Assembly: GCA_002455255.1 (NCBI GenBank)
Contig: DKKL01000034.1
Location: 71,731-135,730, forward strand
DNA from: Candidatus Tepidiaquacellales bacterium UBA6667
Lineage (GTDB): Bacteria > Bacteroidota > Ignavibacteria > Tepidaquicellales > Tepidaquicellaceae
Direction: 5' to 3'
Length of the DNA: 64,000 bases
In this document: positions 18,665-28,117 of the stretch, piece by piece
Position numbering within the stretch: position 1 is the stretch's first letter
How the letters are laid out: every line of letters begins with the position of its first letter
Program-made: the position numbers and the translations under genes
The notes under the pieces: model-generated
What the model was told of the DNA's origin: nothing
Seen by the model: only the letters and a program-made list of their open reading frames with translations
The model's database searches: none

Positions 18665-19570
18665 TTAATATTCAAGCAATTCTTTCAGCAATTTATTGTA
18701 TTTAGCCGTGCCTTTCAATTTTGATTTTAGTATTAATTTAATTCTTGACGAACGAAGTTTTACAAAAAGAGATTGTGGCAGAAAAGTTAAAACCCAAAAG
18801 AAAATATTTTTAAAATCAGGTTTTTTCAGTAGGTGAGCTCTCGCATCTGATTTATTTCCATAAAATAAATAAACTTTAGCTTTCAAAGTAGGATTATTGT
18901 TTACATTTTCATCTGATAAAAGCATCTCAAGAGTTTTAGATGAATCCGGATTATGCGAAAGAGAAGATTTATGAAATCTTTTAAATCCGAGATAATCAGA
19001 TAAATTATGAAAAGTGCATTTATCTTTTAACCGAAACCATAATTCAAAATCTTCATTTACTATATAAGACTCATCATATCCACCATAAGAAAGTATTTTA
19101 TCCTTATTAAATAAAACTGTTGTATGATTTATTGGATTATGGAGATATATATTTTTTTTAATTTCCGTATCAGACAGAGGTGGATTCCAAAAAAACATAA
19201 CTTTATTATTTTTAAAATAAATAACTGCGGATGATAGCACATCAGTCTGAGGGTTCTCTTTCAAATATTTAACAGAATTTTCAAGCCAGTGTGATAAATT
19301 TAAATCATCGGAATCTATTCTTGCGATATATTCACCTGTCGCATTTTTTAATCCGTAGTTTAAAGTTGCGGCAAGTCCGGAGTGGGTATTTTTAAAATAT
19401 TTGATTCGTGAGTCATTAATTTTTTTTATTATTTTTTCTGAGTTATCAGTGCTGCCATCATCAATTATAAGAAACTCATAATCTTGATAAGTTTGATTTA
19501 ATACTGACCTTATAGAAGTTTCCAAATATTTTTCAGAATTATATACCGGCATTAAAACAGAGATTTTCAT
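18665..19570 (-). CDS. Family 2 glycosyltransferase
   Basis: GT-A-fold enzyme, 301 residues. It begins ISVLMPVYNSEKYLETSI, has IDDGSTDNSEKI near residue 36 and the metal-binding ARIDSDDLN (DxD-type) near residue 87, then the acceptor-side motif NEDFELWFRL near residue 172. It probably transfers a sugar onto the growing repeat unit at the cytoplasmic membrane. It is the last gene of the long minus-strand polysaccharide run and overlaps its upstream neighbour by 4 nt. Confidence 0.87.
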   Translation of the reverse strand: MKISVLMPVYNSEKYLETSIRSVLNQTYQDYEFLIIDDGSTDNSEKIIKKINDSRIKYFKNTHSGLAATLNYGLKNATGEYIARIDSDDLNLSHWLENSVKYLKENPQTDVLSSAVIYFKNNKVMFFWNPPLSDTEIKKNIYLHNPINHTTVLFNKDKILSYGGYDESYIVNEDFELWFRLKDKCTFHNLSDYLGFKRFHKSSLSHNPDSSKTLEMLLSDENVNNNPTLKAKVYLFYGNKSDARAHLLKKPDFKNIFFWVLTFLPQSLFVKLRSSRIKLILKSKLKGTAKYNKLLKELLEY

Positions 19571-20589
19571 AAGAGCGAAGAGTATAATTTAAAATGCTTT
19601 TCAATCATTTCATCAAAAGAATAATCACGGGAAACTCGTTTGTGATAATTTTCAGCTAAAGAAATATAAGAATTAATATTATTTATTATGTTAGATAATA
19701 AATTGACATTCTCTTGAAAATCATATGTATTAATTATTATTCCATCTTTTTTGTTTTCAAAATTTTCTGAAAGCCCGAGGAAGTCTGATGTTAAAATTAA
19801 ATTTGAACACATACCTGCCTGAAGAAGCGAAATCGGGAATCCTTCGTTAGCAGAAACTGAAGGATAAATATATATAGCAGATGTATCTAAAATAGAAATA
19901 AAATCAGATACGATTCCCAAATATTTTACATTCCCCCCAAGAGTTTTATTTAGCTCAAGAAGATAATCCTTTTGTTCACCATCCCCTGCAAGAAAAAATT
20001 CTACATCTTTAAAATCCCGGAATTGATTTGCAAGCCGAATATAAAACTCGATATTTTTTTCTTTTACAAATCTTGAAGAAGAAAATATTTTGACAGGACG
20101 TATAAACTTAGTTTCATCAAAGGGTAAATATTTCAATCCGTGTTTTATAAGCACGGCATTATTTTTATTATACCTTGCATAAGAATGTTCGTTAGTCAAT
20201 ATAATTTTATCAGCATTAAATTCTTTTAGAAGTCCCGGCTTTGAAAGTAAGCCATGATTAGTCTGAATTGTTTTTACCTTTGATAAAAATGATGCATACT
20301 TAGCAATATTAGCAGAATAGTGTGAATGAGAATTAATTATATCAATTTTGTTTGCAGTTACAAAATCAGCAAGAAATTTAATTGCTTTTAAAAAGTTAGT
20401 AGTGGAGCGGTTTGAGTGATATAACAAGTGAGATTCAAATATTTCGCCATTGTTAACACTATTACGAATCTTTCCCATCAGTATCATATTTTCGCAGTTA
20501 TATTTTTTGAGACCTTCTGATAAATCAGTAACATGAACCGATACACCATCGTCAATACCGAATTCATCTGTAATGTTCAGTACTTTCAT
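19567..20589 (-). CDS. GT4-like glycosyltransferase (EX7E ends in Gln)
   Basis: GT-B-fold, 340 residues. Start MKVLNITDEFGIDDGVSVHV; nucleotide-sugar half with FSSSRFVKEKNIEFY and FLAGDGEQKDYL. The donor-binding motif reads SANEGFPISLLQAG, where the second Glu of EX7E is replaced by Gln. The enzyme may still bind its donor, but the change is unusual in retaining GT4 enzymes. It overlaps both neighbours by 4 nt, indicating translational coupling across three glycosyltransferase genes. Confidence 0.8.
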   Translation of the reverse strand: MKVLNITDEFGIDDGVSVHVTDLSEGLKKYNCENMILMGKIRNSVNNGEIFESHLLYHSNRSTTNFLKAIKFLADFVTANKIDIINSHSHYSANIAKYASFLSKVKTIQTNHGLLSKPGLLKEFNADKIILTNEHSYARYNKNNAVLIKHGLKYLPFDETKFIRPVKIFSSSRFVKEKNIEFYIRLANQFRDFKDVEFFLAGDGEQKDYLLELNKTLGGNVKYLGIVSDFISILDTSAIYIYPSVSANEGFPISLLQAGMCSNLILTSDFLGLSENFENKKDGIIINTYDFQENVNLLSNIINNINSYISLAENYHKRVSRDYSFDEMIEKHFKLYSSLL

Positions 20590-21662
20590 AATTCTTTTGA
20601 ATTATATATTTTAAAATACCTGTTGATAACGCTGTCCCAGTTTAATTCCGAATAAATATTCATTGCATAAGAAGACATTTTATTTTTTAATGTTTTATCA
20701 GTAGATATTTTTTGAAGAACTGATTTTAATTCCGATTTATCGAAATTATTTATAATAAATCCATTTTCTACGTTCGTAATGTAATCTCTAATACCCGTAT
20801 GCTCGGAAACTATCGGAATTAAACCTGAGCACATAGCCTCAGCAGTGAAAAGTGAAAATGTATCATACTCAGACAAACATACTATAACATCTTTATTTTT
20901 TAGAAATTCTCTGTAAGAACTATAATCATTTTTGCCAAGAATTATAGATTTATGATTTAAAACTATTATATTTTTGCTGTCTGATAAAACGGATAAAAAA
21001 TCATTAAAGTCATTTTCATTTAGAACGCTTATTAAAGTTGAAATACCTTTTAATCTTGACGGGTGATACTCAAATGTAACAATTTCCAATATATCAGAAT
21101 GAGATATTGATACTTCCCTACCATAAAAGTTTTTATCAACTCCGGGAGGAATAATGTAAAATTTTTTATTTAAAAATTTATATTCTTTTAATGTCAACTG
21201 TTCGAGAAATTCGGAAACAAAAACTATACAATCAGAACTTTTGAGTATATATTTTTCAGAAAATTTATTTTTAAGTTTTAAACTGAAAGAAGGATTGTTA
21301 TATAATCTATCTTCATATCTGATAAGACCATGAGAAGTATATATTAATTTTGTCTTGAAGAATTTCGATGCAAAACAAGCAATAACTGCATTTCGTTCAT
21401 AATTTAAAATATGAATTACATCAGGTTTAAATTTAAGTATAAAAAAGAACAACCTGAACAGACCAAGTCGGGTTATGTTTTTATTTATAATCGAGTAACC
21501 AAAAAGTTTTTGAAAGATTGAATATTCTTTTCCGTTGTAGAAATAATCTGCAAAGTGAACATTAGTTTTTTCAGAGAGATTATTTAACATACCTTTTGCA
21601 AATCTTTCAGGACCGGTAAGAGATTTGGTGTCATTATATCTGCCGATTAATAATACTTTCAA
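20586..21662 (-). CDS. GT4-like glycosyltransferase
   Basis: GT-B-fold, 358 residues. N-terminal half MKVLLIGRYNDTKSLTGPER, a typical Wca/Wbx-type start; HILNYERNAVIACFASK near residue 97; YTSHGLIRYED near 127; C-terminal SEYDTFSLFTAEAMCSGLIP with a variant of the EX7E pattern (Glu, then Glu ten residues on). It likely adds one residue of a surface glycan. It is coupled by a 4-nt overlap to the next gene, and starts 1 nt after the upstream methyltransferase ends. Confidence 0.82.
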   Translation of the reverse strand: MKVLLIGRYNDTKSLTGPERFAKGMLNNLSEKTNVHFADYFYNGKEYSIFQKLFGYSIINKNITRLGLFRLFFFILKFKPDVIHILNYERNAVIACFASKFFKTKLIYTSHGLIRYEDRLYNNPSFSLKLKNKFSEKYILKSSDCIVFVSEFLEQLTLKEYKFLNKKFYIIPPGVDKNFYGREVSISHSDILEIVTFEYHPSRLKGISTLISVLNENDFNDFLSVLSDSKNIIVLNHKSIILGKNDYSSYREFLKNKDVIVCLSEYDTFSLFTAEAMCSGLIPIVSEHTGIRDYITNVENGFIINNFDKSELKSVLQKISTDKTLKNKMSSYAMNIYSELNWDSVINRYFKIYNSKEL

Positions 21663-21663
21663 A

Positions 21664-22323
21664 TTAATTTTTATTAATTAATTTTGCCAATCCAAGTTTA
21701 TGTTTCAGAAAATTTTTGAAATTATATAATGGTGGAAGTTTTTCATTCAATTTTATTTCCGAGTTTGAAATTAATACAACCGCATATTTTCTGAAAATAT
21801 TATCATCAAATACTTTTATTATTTTATAGGGGTAAGTTTTAAAATCAGAAATCGTCCATATACTCTTATGCTCTTCATAGGGGTTTTCATTTCCTGACTG
21901 TTCCCAGTTGTCACCTAAGGGGATATTAATCAATATATATTTTGATTTAGAAAGTGCGGTATTTATAAGCTCTATACCTTGTCGTTTTTCAAAATGCTCA
22001 ATCACATCTCCAAAAATAATTAAATCATAATTCTCATCAATCTTAGGAATATAAGCCAGTGCATCCGCGATAATAATATTATTGTAAAAATAATTATGAT
22101 ATTCTTTTATGTATGCAGGGAATATTTCCAATCCGTCAATATTGATTTTCCATTCCGGTTTTGAATTCCCTGACAAACTCACACCTTCCCAAAGTTCGAG
22201 AAATTCTCTGAGAAGAATTCCCCATCTTCCAAATCCAACCCCAACATCAAGAATTGATTGAGGTTTAATTTTTCTTATAAGGTCTATATTATATGAAATA
22301 TTTTGCCAGTTTGATGTAGGCAT
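21664..22323 (-). CDS. Class I SAM-dependent methyltransferase in polysaccharide cluster
   Basis: 219 residues. Motif I is SILDVGVGFGRWGILLREF (residues 19-37). Motif II/III-like IIFGDVIEHFEKRQG (near 105-119) has the Asp and the EHF pattern of small-molecule or sugar methyltransferases. Its location between a GT4 and the flippase suggests sugar O-methylation or chain-end capping, but no substrate is readable. Overlaps the flippase frame by 1 nt. Confidence 0.75.
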   Translation of the reverse strand: MPTSNWQNISYNIDLIRKIKPQSILDVGVGFGRWGILLREFLELWEGVSLSGNSKPEWKINIDGLEIFPAYIKEYHNYFYNNIIIADALAYIPKIDENYDLIIFGDVIEHFEKRQGIELINTALSKSKYILINIPLGDNWEQSGNENPYEEHKSIWTISDFKTYPYKIIKVFDDNIFRKYAVVLISNSEIKLNEKLPPLYNFKNFLKHKLGLAKLINKN

Positions 22324-23566
22324 TAGAATATAATTTTTCTTAAAATGAAAGCACCTGCCATAAAGATAAAATATTCAGTTATTACAGAAATTACTGCTGC
22401 AGCAACAATTCCAAAATAAGGAATAAATATAAGATTTAAAATTACATTTATTAAAAGGGCTGTTAATGCAATATACATATTGGATTTAAACATCCCCATA
22501 CTGTTAAGCACTATCCCTGTCAGATTGTTGAGACTTAGTCCGAGAATAGCAAAAGACAAAACCTGCATTACATAACCCGCTGCTGAATATTTACCGGAAT
22601 ATAGAATTGCAATTATGAAATCACTAAAGAAATATAATAAAACGGATATAACAATTGAGATTACAACTAAAGATTTAAAATACTTTGCAAACAATAATTT
22701 TATTTCAGAATTTAATTCGTTTATTTTTGAAAATTTGCTAAACGCAGCAACGAAGATGAAAGAGAAAACCAGTGTGGATGAGCGATAAAGTCCGTATGCG
22801 ATACCATAGTCAGCAGTTTCGGAAAAACCTGTTAACTTTGAGATAAGTATGATATCAATTTTATCATAAAGGAAATTAAAAAGAATAGCCAAAGATAATG
22901 GCAGAGAAACTGCAAGTAAAGAAAACATAAGTTTAATATTTACGAATGAGAATTTTTTGATATTCGAAATCAGAATTTTAACATAAGGATATAAAAAAAT
23001 TAACTGAAGAACATAACCTATAAGTATTATGATTAAACTTGTATATAAATCAAACTGATAAAAATAAAGAAGTAATGTAATAAAAATGAGAATGGCGAAT
23101 TTGAATACAAGCTGAGAAAAAAATATTTCTTTGAATTTAAATTTCGCACTAAACACTCTGACAAATAAATTCAAAATACTGAATAAAAAAACAAGAATTA
23201 TGATTATTAAATTATATTCTATGGGAAATGACGGATAAATTACAGAAAAAAGAATGTAACTTAATAAAAAATATACCGGGAAGGAATAGACAATCAAAGA
23301 GAATGAAGTATTGGCAATACTAATAATATTTTCATTTTCTTCGGATATGTTTTTTTGCAGTAAAACGGGAATCCCAAAATCAAAAAATAGAATTATAATA
23401 TTTGCGAGTGCAAATGCAGATATGAGTTCACCGTAAAATTCCGGAGTTAAATTGCGGGCAAAGATTAAAAAAATTAAAAAAAAAACAGTCTGTCAGTTAT
23501 ATTCAGAAAAAGTAAATACTTACTTTCCGAAAAAATACCATAGATGTTTTTAATTGTGTCTTTCAA
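22323..23566 (-). pseudogene. Wzx-type oligosaccharide flippase with homopolymer frameshift
   Basis: Polysaccharide-biosynthesis flippase of the MOP superfamily, interrupted by one base. From TTG at 23566 the reading is LKDTIKNIYGIFSESKYLLF..., then after 30 codons a T10 run (forward-strand A10 at 23476-23485) leads into TAA. In the frame shifted by -1 the protein continues without interruption as LIFLIFARNLTPEFYGELIS and on to 22323. Joined, the product is about 414 residues with roughly 11-12 membrane segments, normal for Wzx. Without the shift only a 324-residue fragment from TTG 23297, lacking the first helices, would be readable. The start lies 3 nt after the Wzi-like stop. An indel error, phase variation, or slippage on the T run would all explain it. 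Confidence 0.8.
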
Positions 23567-23569
23567 TTT

Positions 23570-25252
23570 TTAAAGTGTAATATTCAGAGACCCTCTAAAA
23601 TAGAAATCTTTAAGTTTTCTTGATATGTAAATATAATCAGACAATAAATATTTTGCTTCAAGATTTAAATAAATTTGTTTGACCGGTTCGTAATTAACTG
23701 CTATACGGAAATTATTATAATTGATTCGATACCCTTGCAGAAAATTATTTTTAAACTGATTTTTTGAATCACCCTCACCGAAATTTATATCACCACCATA
23801 ATTTATTACTATTCTGTAAGTAGCCGAATCAACAATAATTCCTGCTCCGTGCCTTATGTGGTTATAACCTATAATCATATCAAACCCCTTCGCAATTTGA
23901 TATTTCAAATTCAAAGAAATTTCATCTGAGTTTGGACTTACTTTATGACCGAGAGGAAGACTCCAGTTAGTGTAAGTACTTTTATTTGAACGGTGAGAAT
24001 AAACAAAAGGGTCTAACCTTGTATATTCAGTTATGAAGGCAAGTTTATTAAGTCCAAAAGCATTATTCCAAAAAACTCCTAATTGAAATGCGAATTTATT
24101 ATCATTATAAGAACGGTCATTTTTTGTAATCGTTTTAAGATTTAAATCATCAATTAAAAGTGTGCCTTGTAATGCAAGATTTTTAACAGGTAAGTATTCA
24201 AAATCAAATCCGAGATTTGCATTATTCCTTGTTGTGTTATCTCCTGAATTTAAATCAGCAGATGTTAAAAAACTTAATGGATTCAGATAAGTAACTGAAA
24301 AGGCAGTTTGTGTCGAAACTACACTTTCAAAAATTCCGAGTTTGAAAGTTTTAAATAAATTTAGATTTAATCGGTGTGAGGCAATTATTTTATTAGGAAT
24401 ATCTCTACCTAATGAATCACCCTTTAGTGAGCCAAAGGTGAAAGAGTAAGATAATTTATCGTAATTCAAACTCAGGTTAATCTGATCAAACGGAACTGTA
24501 TTGCTTGAATAATACATTTTATCATTATATCCAAACCCTTGATTTATCTGCTCTCTGCCAATCCATACAGAAATCCAGTCATCCGGAGCAGAATACCGAA
24601 GATATCCCTCAAATGAATCAAAATTAGATTTATCAATTCTAAATTTCAAACTTGACCAAAGTTTATAATCAGTATAAGTTGCAAAATTTACATCGTTAGA
24701 ATCACCTGAAAGTTTTGCTCCGTTTGAAATTCTCAGATAGTATCCGAGTGTATTTCGGAGAGTTCCTCTTATTTTTAAACCGAGATCAAATAAAGAAATT
24801 TTTCTGTTACCAAGAGAATCACCATTTCCAATTCTTTCTGATATGCCAATATTTCCGTTTAAAAAAAGTGAATTAAGCGAGTCATAAGAATAATATAAAT
24901 ATTTATTTTTATTTTTATCAAACAGCCCGGTCAATCCGTTATTTGCTAAACTTACAGCATCCGGATTCCTTTTCAGTTCAAAGCTGTAATCAACTAAATA
25001 TCCATTAAGAATGCTTCTATCTTCAGAAGAAATTGAATTTGAGTTATTAATTTGGTTTAGAAATCCTGCTACTTGTTTTCGGGAGAGCGGTAGCAACGAA
25101 GAATTATAATCAGGTATTACCTGTTCAACCTGCATTCGTTTAAGAAAGAAATATACATCATCATCTACAGGTGTAAGTTCTTGCTGTGAGAAAATCGCAG
25201 ATGCAGAAATAAAAAAAACTAATAATAAAATTACAGGTTTTTTTATGTTCAT
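23570..25252 (-). CDS. Wzi-like capsule-assembly outer-membrane barrel
   Basis: A 560-residue outer-membrane beta-barrel. The signal peptide is MNIKKPVILLLVFFISASAIFSQ (residues 1-22, only partly quoted in family comparisons). A helical N-terminal plug region (about 25-120) has the VYFFLKRMQVEQVIP and RKQVAGFLNQI pattern of the Wzi/'capsule assembly' family, followed by many alternating strands with frequent Tyr, Asn and Ser. APDDWISVWIGREQINQGFG near residue 215 matches the conserved Wzi centre. Wzi anchors or organises capsule at the surface. It sits between the transaldolase and the flippase. An alternative is a generic porin-like barrel. Confidence 0.7.
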   Translation of the reverse strand: MNIKKPVILLLVFFISASAIFSQQELTPVDDDVYFFLKRMQVEQVIPDYNSSLLPLSRKQVAGFLNQINNSNSISSEDRSILNGYLVDYSFELKRNPDAVSLANNGLTGLFDKNKNKYLYYSYDSLNSLFLNGNIGISERIGNGDSLGNRKISLFDLGLKIRGTLRNTLGYYLRISNGAKLSGDSNDVNFATYTDYKLWSSLKFRIDKSNFDSFEGYLRYSAPDDWISVWIGREQINQGFGYNDKMYYSSNTVPFDQINLSLNYDKLSYSFTFGSLKGDSLGRDIPNKIIASHRLNLNLFKTFKLGIFESVVSTQTAFSVTYLNPLSFLTSADLNSGDNTTRNNANLGFDFEYLPVKNLALQGTLLIDDLNLKTITKNDRSYNDNKFAFQLGVFWNNAFGLNKLAFITEYTRLDPFVYSHRSNKSTYTNWSLPLGHKVSPNSDEISLNLKYQIAKGFDMIIGYNHIRHGAGIIVDSATYRIVINYGGDINFGEGDSKNQFKNNFLQGYRINYNNFRIAVNYEPVKQIYLNLEAKYLLSDYIYISRKLKDFYFRGSLNITL

Positions 25253-25255
25253 TTT

Positions 25256-25972
25256 TTAAATTTTATATCCTGCTGATTTAGCATCGTTATAAAACATTTT
25301 TACGGTATCAAGAGAAAATTCATTTAAATCTTTTCCAAGAGTTGGAAGTTTTTTAAGAATATCATTTGTAACAGTTATAATATCACAACCCATTTCATCT
25401 GCCTGAATAATATTAAGCAATTCACGAGGACTTGCCCAGATTAGTTCAATGTTTTTATATTGATTTAAAATACTTACAACTTCTTTCATTAATGGAACGG
25501 GGTCGATTCCGGCATCGGCTATTCTACCTGCGAACACTGAAATATATGATCCGGGACCATCTTTGAGAGCAGGGATAATGTGATTTACCTGTTCAAGAGT
25601 CATTAACGCTGTTACATTTAACTTTACATTATTATCCGATAATTTTTTACATAAGTCAAAACTTGATTCCCCTTTAGTATTTGTTATGGGAATTTTTACA
25701 TAAACATTACTTCCCCAAGATGCAATTTCCAATGCCTGCTTTTCCATTTCATCAAAATCATCTGAGAAAACCTCAAGCGATAACGGTTTATCTTTAATAA
25801 CAGAAAGTATATCTTTTGAAAACGCTTTATAGTCTGTGATACCTGCTTTTTTCATAAGCGTAGGATTTGTTGTGAGACCTGAAATTAATTCATCATTATA
25901 CATTTCAATCATACCTGCTTTTTCAGCACCGTCAGCAAATATTTTTACTTTAAAATTGTAAGTTTTATTCAT
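25256..25972 (-). CDS. Transaldolase/fructose-6-phosphate aldolase-family enzyme
   Basis: A 238-residue short TIM-barrel aldolase of the TalC/FSA type. Signs: LISGLTTNPTLMKKAG (residues 29-44), the Schiff-base lysine in VYVKIPITN (near residue 93), ALMTLEQVNHI near 122, and SVFAGRIADAGIDP near 143. Transaldolases exchange a three-carbon ketol unit and can yield sedoheptulose 7-phosphate, the precursor of GDP- and ADP-heptoses. Location beside GmhA-, GmhB-, HddA- and HddC-like genes suggests it feeds this pathway; that is inference. It follows the SIS gene by 14 nt. Confidence 0.83.
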   Translation of the reverse strand: MNKTYNFKVKIFADGAEKAGMIEMYNDELISGLTTNPTLMKKAGITDYKAFSKDILSVIKDKPLSLEVFSDDFDEMEKQALEIASWGSNVYVKIPITNTKGESSFDLCKKLSDNNVKLNVTALMTLEQVNHIIPALKDGPGSYISVFAGRIADAGIDPVPLMKEVVSILNQYKNIELIWASPRELLNIIQADEMGCDIITVTNDILKKLPTLGKDLNEFSLDTVKMFYNDAKSAGYKI

Positions 25973-25986
25973 TATTTAATTATTAA

Positions 25987-26583
25987 TTATTTTATGGATT
26001 CCCATTTTGTTTTGTTAATCTGTAAATCAGGATGAGAAACAAAAAGATGCCAAACAAGTGCCTGAAAACCTTCTGTGTGTGGTGTGATTCTTGAATCATC
26101 AACAACAGGAATAATTACCGCAGCATCTGCCATTATACCTGTATAACCTCCGTCTTTCCCGACTACACCTACAACTTTTGCTCCAATTTCCTTTGCATAT
26201 TTAATGACATTTACAAGATTCATACTTACATTTTTTTCTTCACTGCCACCACCGACAGAAAAAACAAGCACTGCATCATTGGAATTGAAGTTTGAACCAA
26301 TCATCCAGTTAATATAAGACACATCCCAACCCTCATCATTAACTCTCGCTGTGAGTTCCGAAACATTATCAGAAGGAGAGTAGGATTCAAGTCCGCAAAT
26401 TTTTCTGAAATCACAACAGGCATGTGAAGCATGACCGGCACCTCCACCGGAGCCGATTATAAATAATCTTCCTTTATTATCTCTGGTTGATTTTAAAATT
26501 GATACTGCCTTTTCTACGGCATTATCATCAATTTTATTTATGATGTCAATGCTTTCGTTTAAATATTTTTTAGTAAATGACAT
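25987..26583 (-). CDS. gmhA: SIS-domain sugar-phosphate isomerase, GmhA-like
   Basis: A 198-residue SIS protein likely to convert sedoheptulose 7-phosphate to D-glycero-D-manno-heptose 7-phosphate. Phosphosugar loop IIGSGGGAGHASHACCDF (near residue 41), VFSVGGGSEEKNVSMNL (near 108), and a C-terminal TPHTEGFQALVWHLFVS. Aligning by eye with GmhA's zinc site, His is kept at ASH, Asp stands for the first Glu, Glu for Gln, and His is kept at VWH, so metal binding is plausible but the ligands are not identical. Neighbours HddA and HddC support the assignment. Another SIS sugar isomerase function is possible. Confidence 0.7.
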   Translation of the reverse strand: MSFTKKYLNESIDIINKIDDNAVEKAVSILKSTRDNKGRLFIIGSGGGAGHASHACCDFRKICGLESYSPSDNVSELTARVNDEGWDVSYINWMIGSNFNSNDAVLVFSVGGGSEEKNVSMNLVNVIKYAKEIGAKVVGVVGKDGGYTGIMADAAVIIPVVDDSRITPHTEGFQALVWHLFVSHPDLQINKTKWESIK

Positions 26584-26586
26584 TTA

Positions 26587-27108
26587 TTATTTTAAAATAG
26601 TTAAAAGTTCGTTTAAGTTATTGATTTTAAAGTCAGGAACAGAATTATTTAAAACCGAGTGAGAATTTTCTAAAAATACTGAAGTTAAACCTGAACGTTT
26701 TGCTGCTTCGATATCTTTCCACATATCTCCTATCATAAGTGATTCTTCAGGTATTAAATTGTATTTATTAATTAATGTAATAATCATACCCGGATTTGGT
26801 TTTTTATCAGGAGAAGAATTTTCAGAATCTGTACAGCATATAATTTCAGTAAATTTATATTCATTTAAAATTAATTTATTAATCTCATTTAAGTCGTTAA
26901 TGTTCATTAAGTTTCTGCCAACATCAGGCTGATTTGAGACAACAAAAGTTTTGAGATTTAAATTTTTCAAAATCGGAAGAAATTCGAGAAAATCCTGTTT
27001 AAATTTAAATTCATTTAAAGAACGAGGCGAAGAAACCAAACCGTTTTCACGGATGACAACTTCATTTATTACACCATCTCTGTCAAAAAACAAATTTTTA
27101 AACCGCAA
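26587..27108 (-). CDS. HAD-IIIA phosphatase, GmhB-like without zinc loop
   Basis: A 173-residue HAD phosphatase. Nucleophile motif LFFDRDGVINE (Asp pair at residues 9 and 11), SNQPDVGR motif near 58, KKPNPGMI near 104, and IGDMWKDIEAAKRSG for motif IV. This layout is that of D-glycero-D-manno-heptose 1,7-bisphosphate phosphatase (GmhB) or histidinol phosphatase. The Cys/His zinc-binding loop that GmhB has before KPHPG is shortened here (CCTDSENSSPDKKPNPG). It overlaps the Gfo/Idh gene by 11 nt and precedes the SIS gene by 3 nt. Confidence 0.72.
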   Translation of the reverse strand: MRFKNLFFDRDGVINEVVIRENGLVSSPRSLNEFKFKQDFLEFLPILKNLNLKTFVVSNQPDVGRNLMNINDLNEINKLILNEYKFTEIICCTDSENSSPDKKPNPGMIITLINKYNLIPEESLMIGDMWKDIEAAKRSGLTSVFLENSHSVLNNSVPDFKINNLNELLTILK

Positions 27109-28117
27109 TTTTCACAGATTTATTTTCTTTAGAAGATTTGTAAATATTCTCAATGATAACATTTGCCATATACCCGTCAATATGATTTCCGAGAACATCT
27201 TTATTTTTCGATATGGCATTCTTAAGTTCTTTCCATTCTTTTTTCCAGCTATAGTCAAACTTTGGATAAGTAATTTTTTTAATTATCGGAACTCCGCCTT
27301 CAGGTTTTCTTATGCCAAGCTCGATGCTTTCGTTTCCATAACTGCCACCGAGTCCTTCAATTTTGATGTAACCTTTTTTACCGAATATCTCGAATAAAAA
27401 TTTATTCTTCCAATTCGTCCAGCTTACATTGAACTGAATATCTACTCCGGATTTTGATTTCATATATACGAATGCATTATCTTCCACTTTCATATTCCAA
27501 AATTTTGTATCAACTTTCCCAAATATTTCTTTCATATCGCCGGCAAACCACCTGCATAAATCTATAATGTGAACACCTTGATCAAGCAATTCCCCGCCAC
27601 CACATAAATCTTTAGATGCTCGCCATTCTTTTTCCATTCCGTTTCTTCCGCCATGGCCATATACTGCACGAATAAACATCACATCACCTATAAGTTTTTT
27701 ATCTAAATACTCGCGCGCTTTCAACATTGCAGGATGAAATCTATGGTTAAATCCTGTTTTTAGTATCAGTTTATTTTTAGATTTACTGTTTTGTTTTTTG
27801 AGAGTATTAAACATTTCTGCAGCTTCCTTTGTATTTCTTCCCAAAGGTTTTTCTGCGATAACGTGAACATTATTCATCAAAGCAAAGTTAACTACTTCTT
27901 TAATAAATTTATTTACAACGGCAACTACAACAATATCAGGCTTTGTTTCAAGAATTAATTTTTTATAATCCTGAAAATATTTTGTTTTATAATCCGAAGC
28001 AAATTTTTTACCTGTTTTTATATTTACATCACAAGCACCAACTATAATATCATTTTTTTCTATAGCATTTGCTCTTTTTCTGCCGATTAATCCGCAACCA
28101 ATTATTCCAAGCTTCAT
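27098..28117 (-). CDS. Gfo/Idh/MocA-family NAD(P)-dependent oxidoreductase
   Basis: A 339-residue sugar oxidoreductase. The N-terminal Rossmann fold starts MKLGIIGCGLIGRKRANAI; the EKPLGRN motif near residue 90 carries the catalytic Lys; the C-terminal alpha/beta domain includes GGGELLDQGVHIIDLCRWF with the catalytic Asp/His near 173-186. Such enzymes oxidise or reduce a hydroxyl/keto group on nucleotide sugars (for example WlbA, UDP-GlcNAcA 3-dehydrogenase). It overlaps the SDR gene by 4 nt and the GmhB-like gene by 11 nt. Substrate within the heptose cassette is inferred only from position. Confidence 0.85.
   Translation of the reverse strand: MKLGIIGCGLIGRKRANAIEKNDIIVGACDVNIKTGKKFASDYKTKYFQDYKKLILETKPDIVVVAVVNKFIKEVVNFALMNNVHVIAEKPLGRNTKEAAEMFNTLKKQNSKSKNKLILKTGFNHRFHPAMLKAREYLDKKLIGDVMFIRAVYGHGGRNGMEKEWRASKDLCGGGELLDQGVHIIDLCRWFAGDMKEIFGKVDTKFWNMKVEDNAFVYMKSKSGVDIQFNVSWTNWKNKFLFEIFGKKGYIKIEGLGGSYGNESIELGIRKPEGGVPIIKKITYPKFDYSWKKEWKELKNAISKNKDVLGNHIDGYMANVIIENIYKSSKENKSVKIAV

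Noticed and set aside
23298..23475. Reading the flippase as an intact 324-residue gene from TTG 23297
   Set aside because: The same frame continues upstream with clear membrane-helix sequence to the T10 tract, so TTG 23297 is internal.
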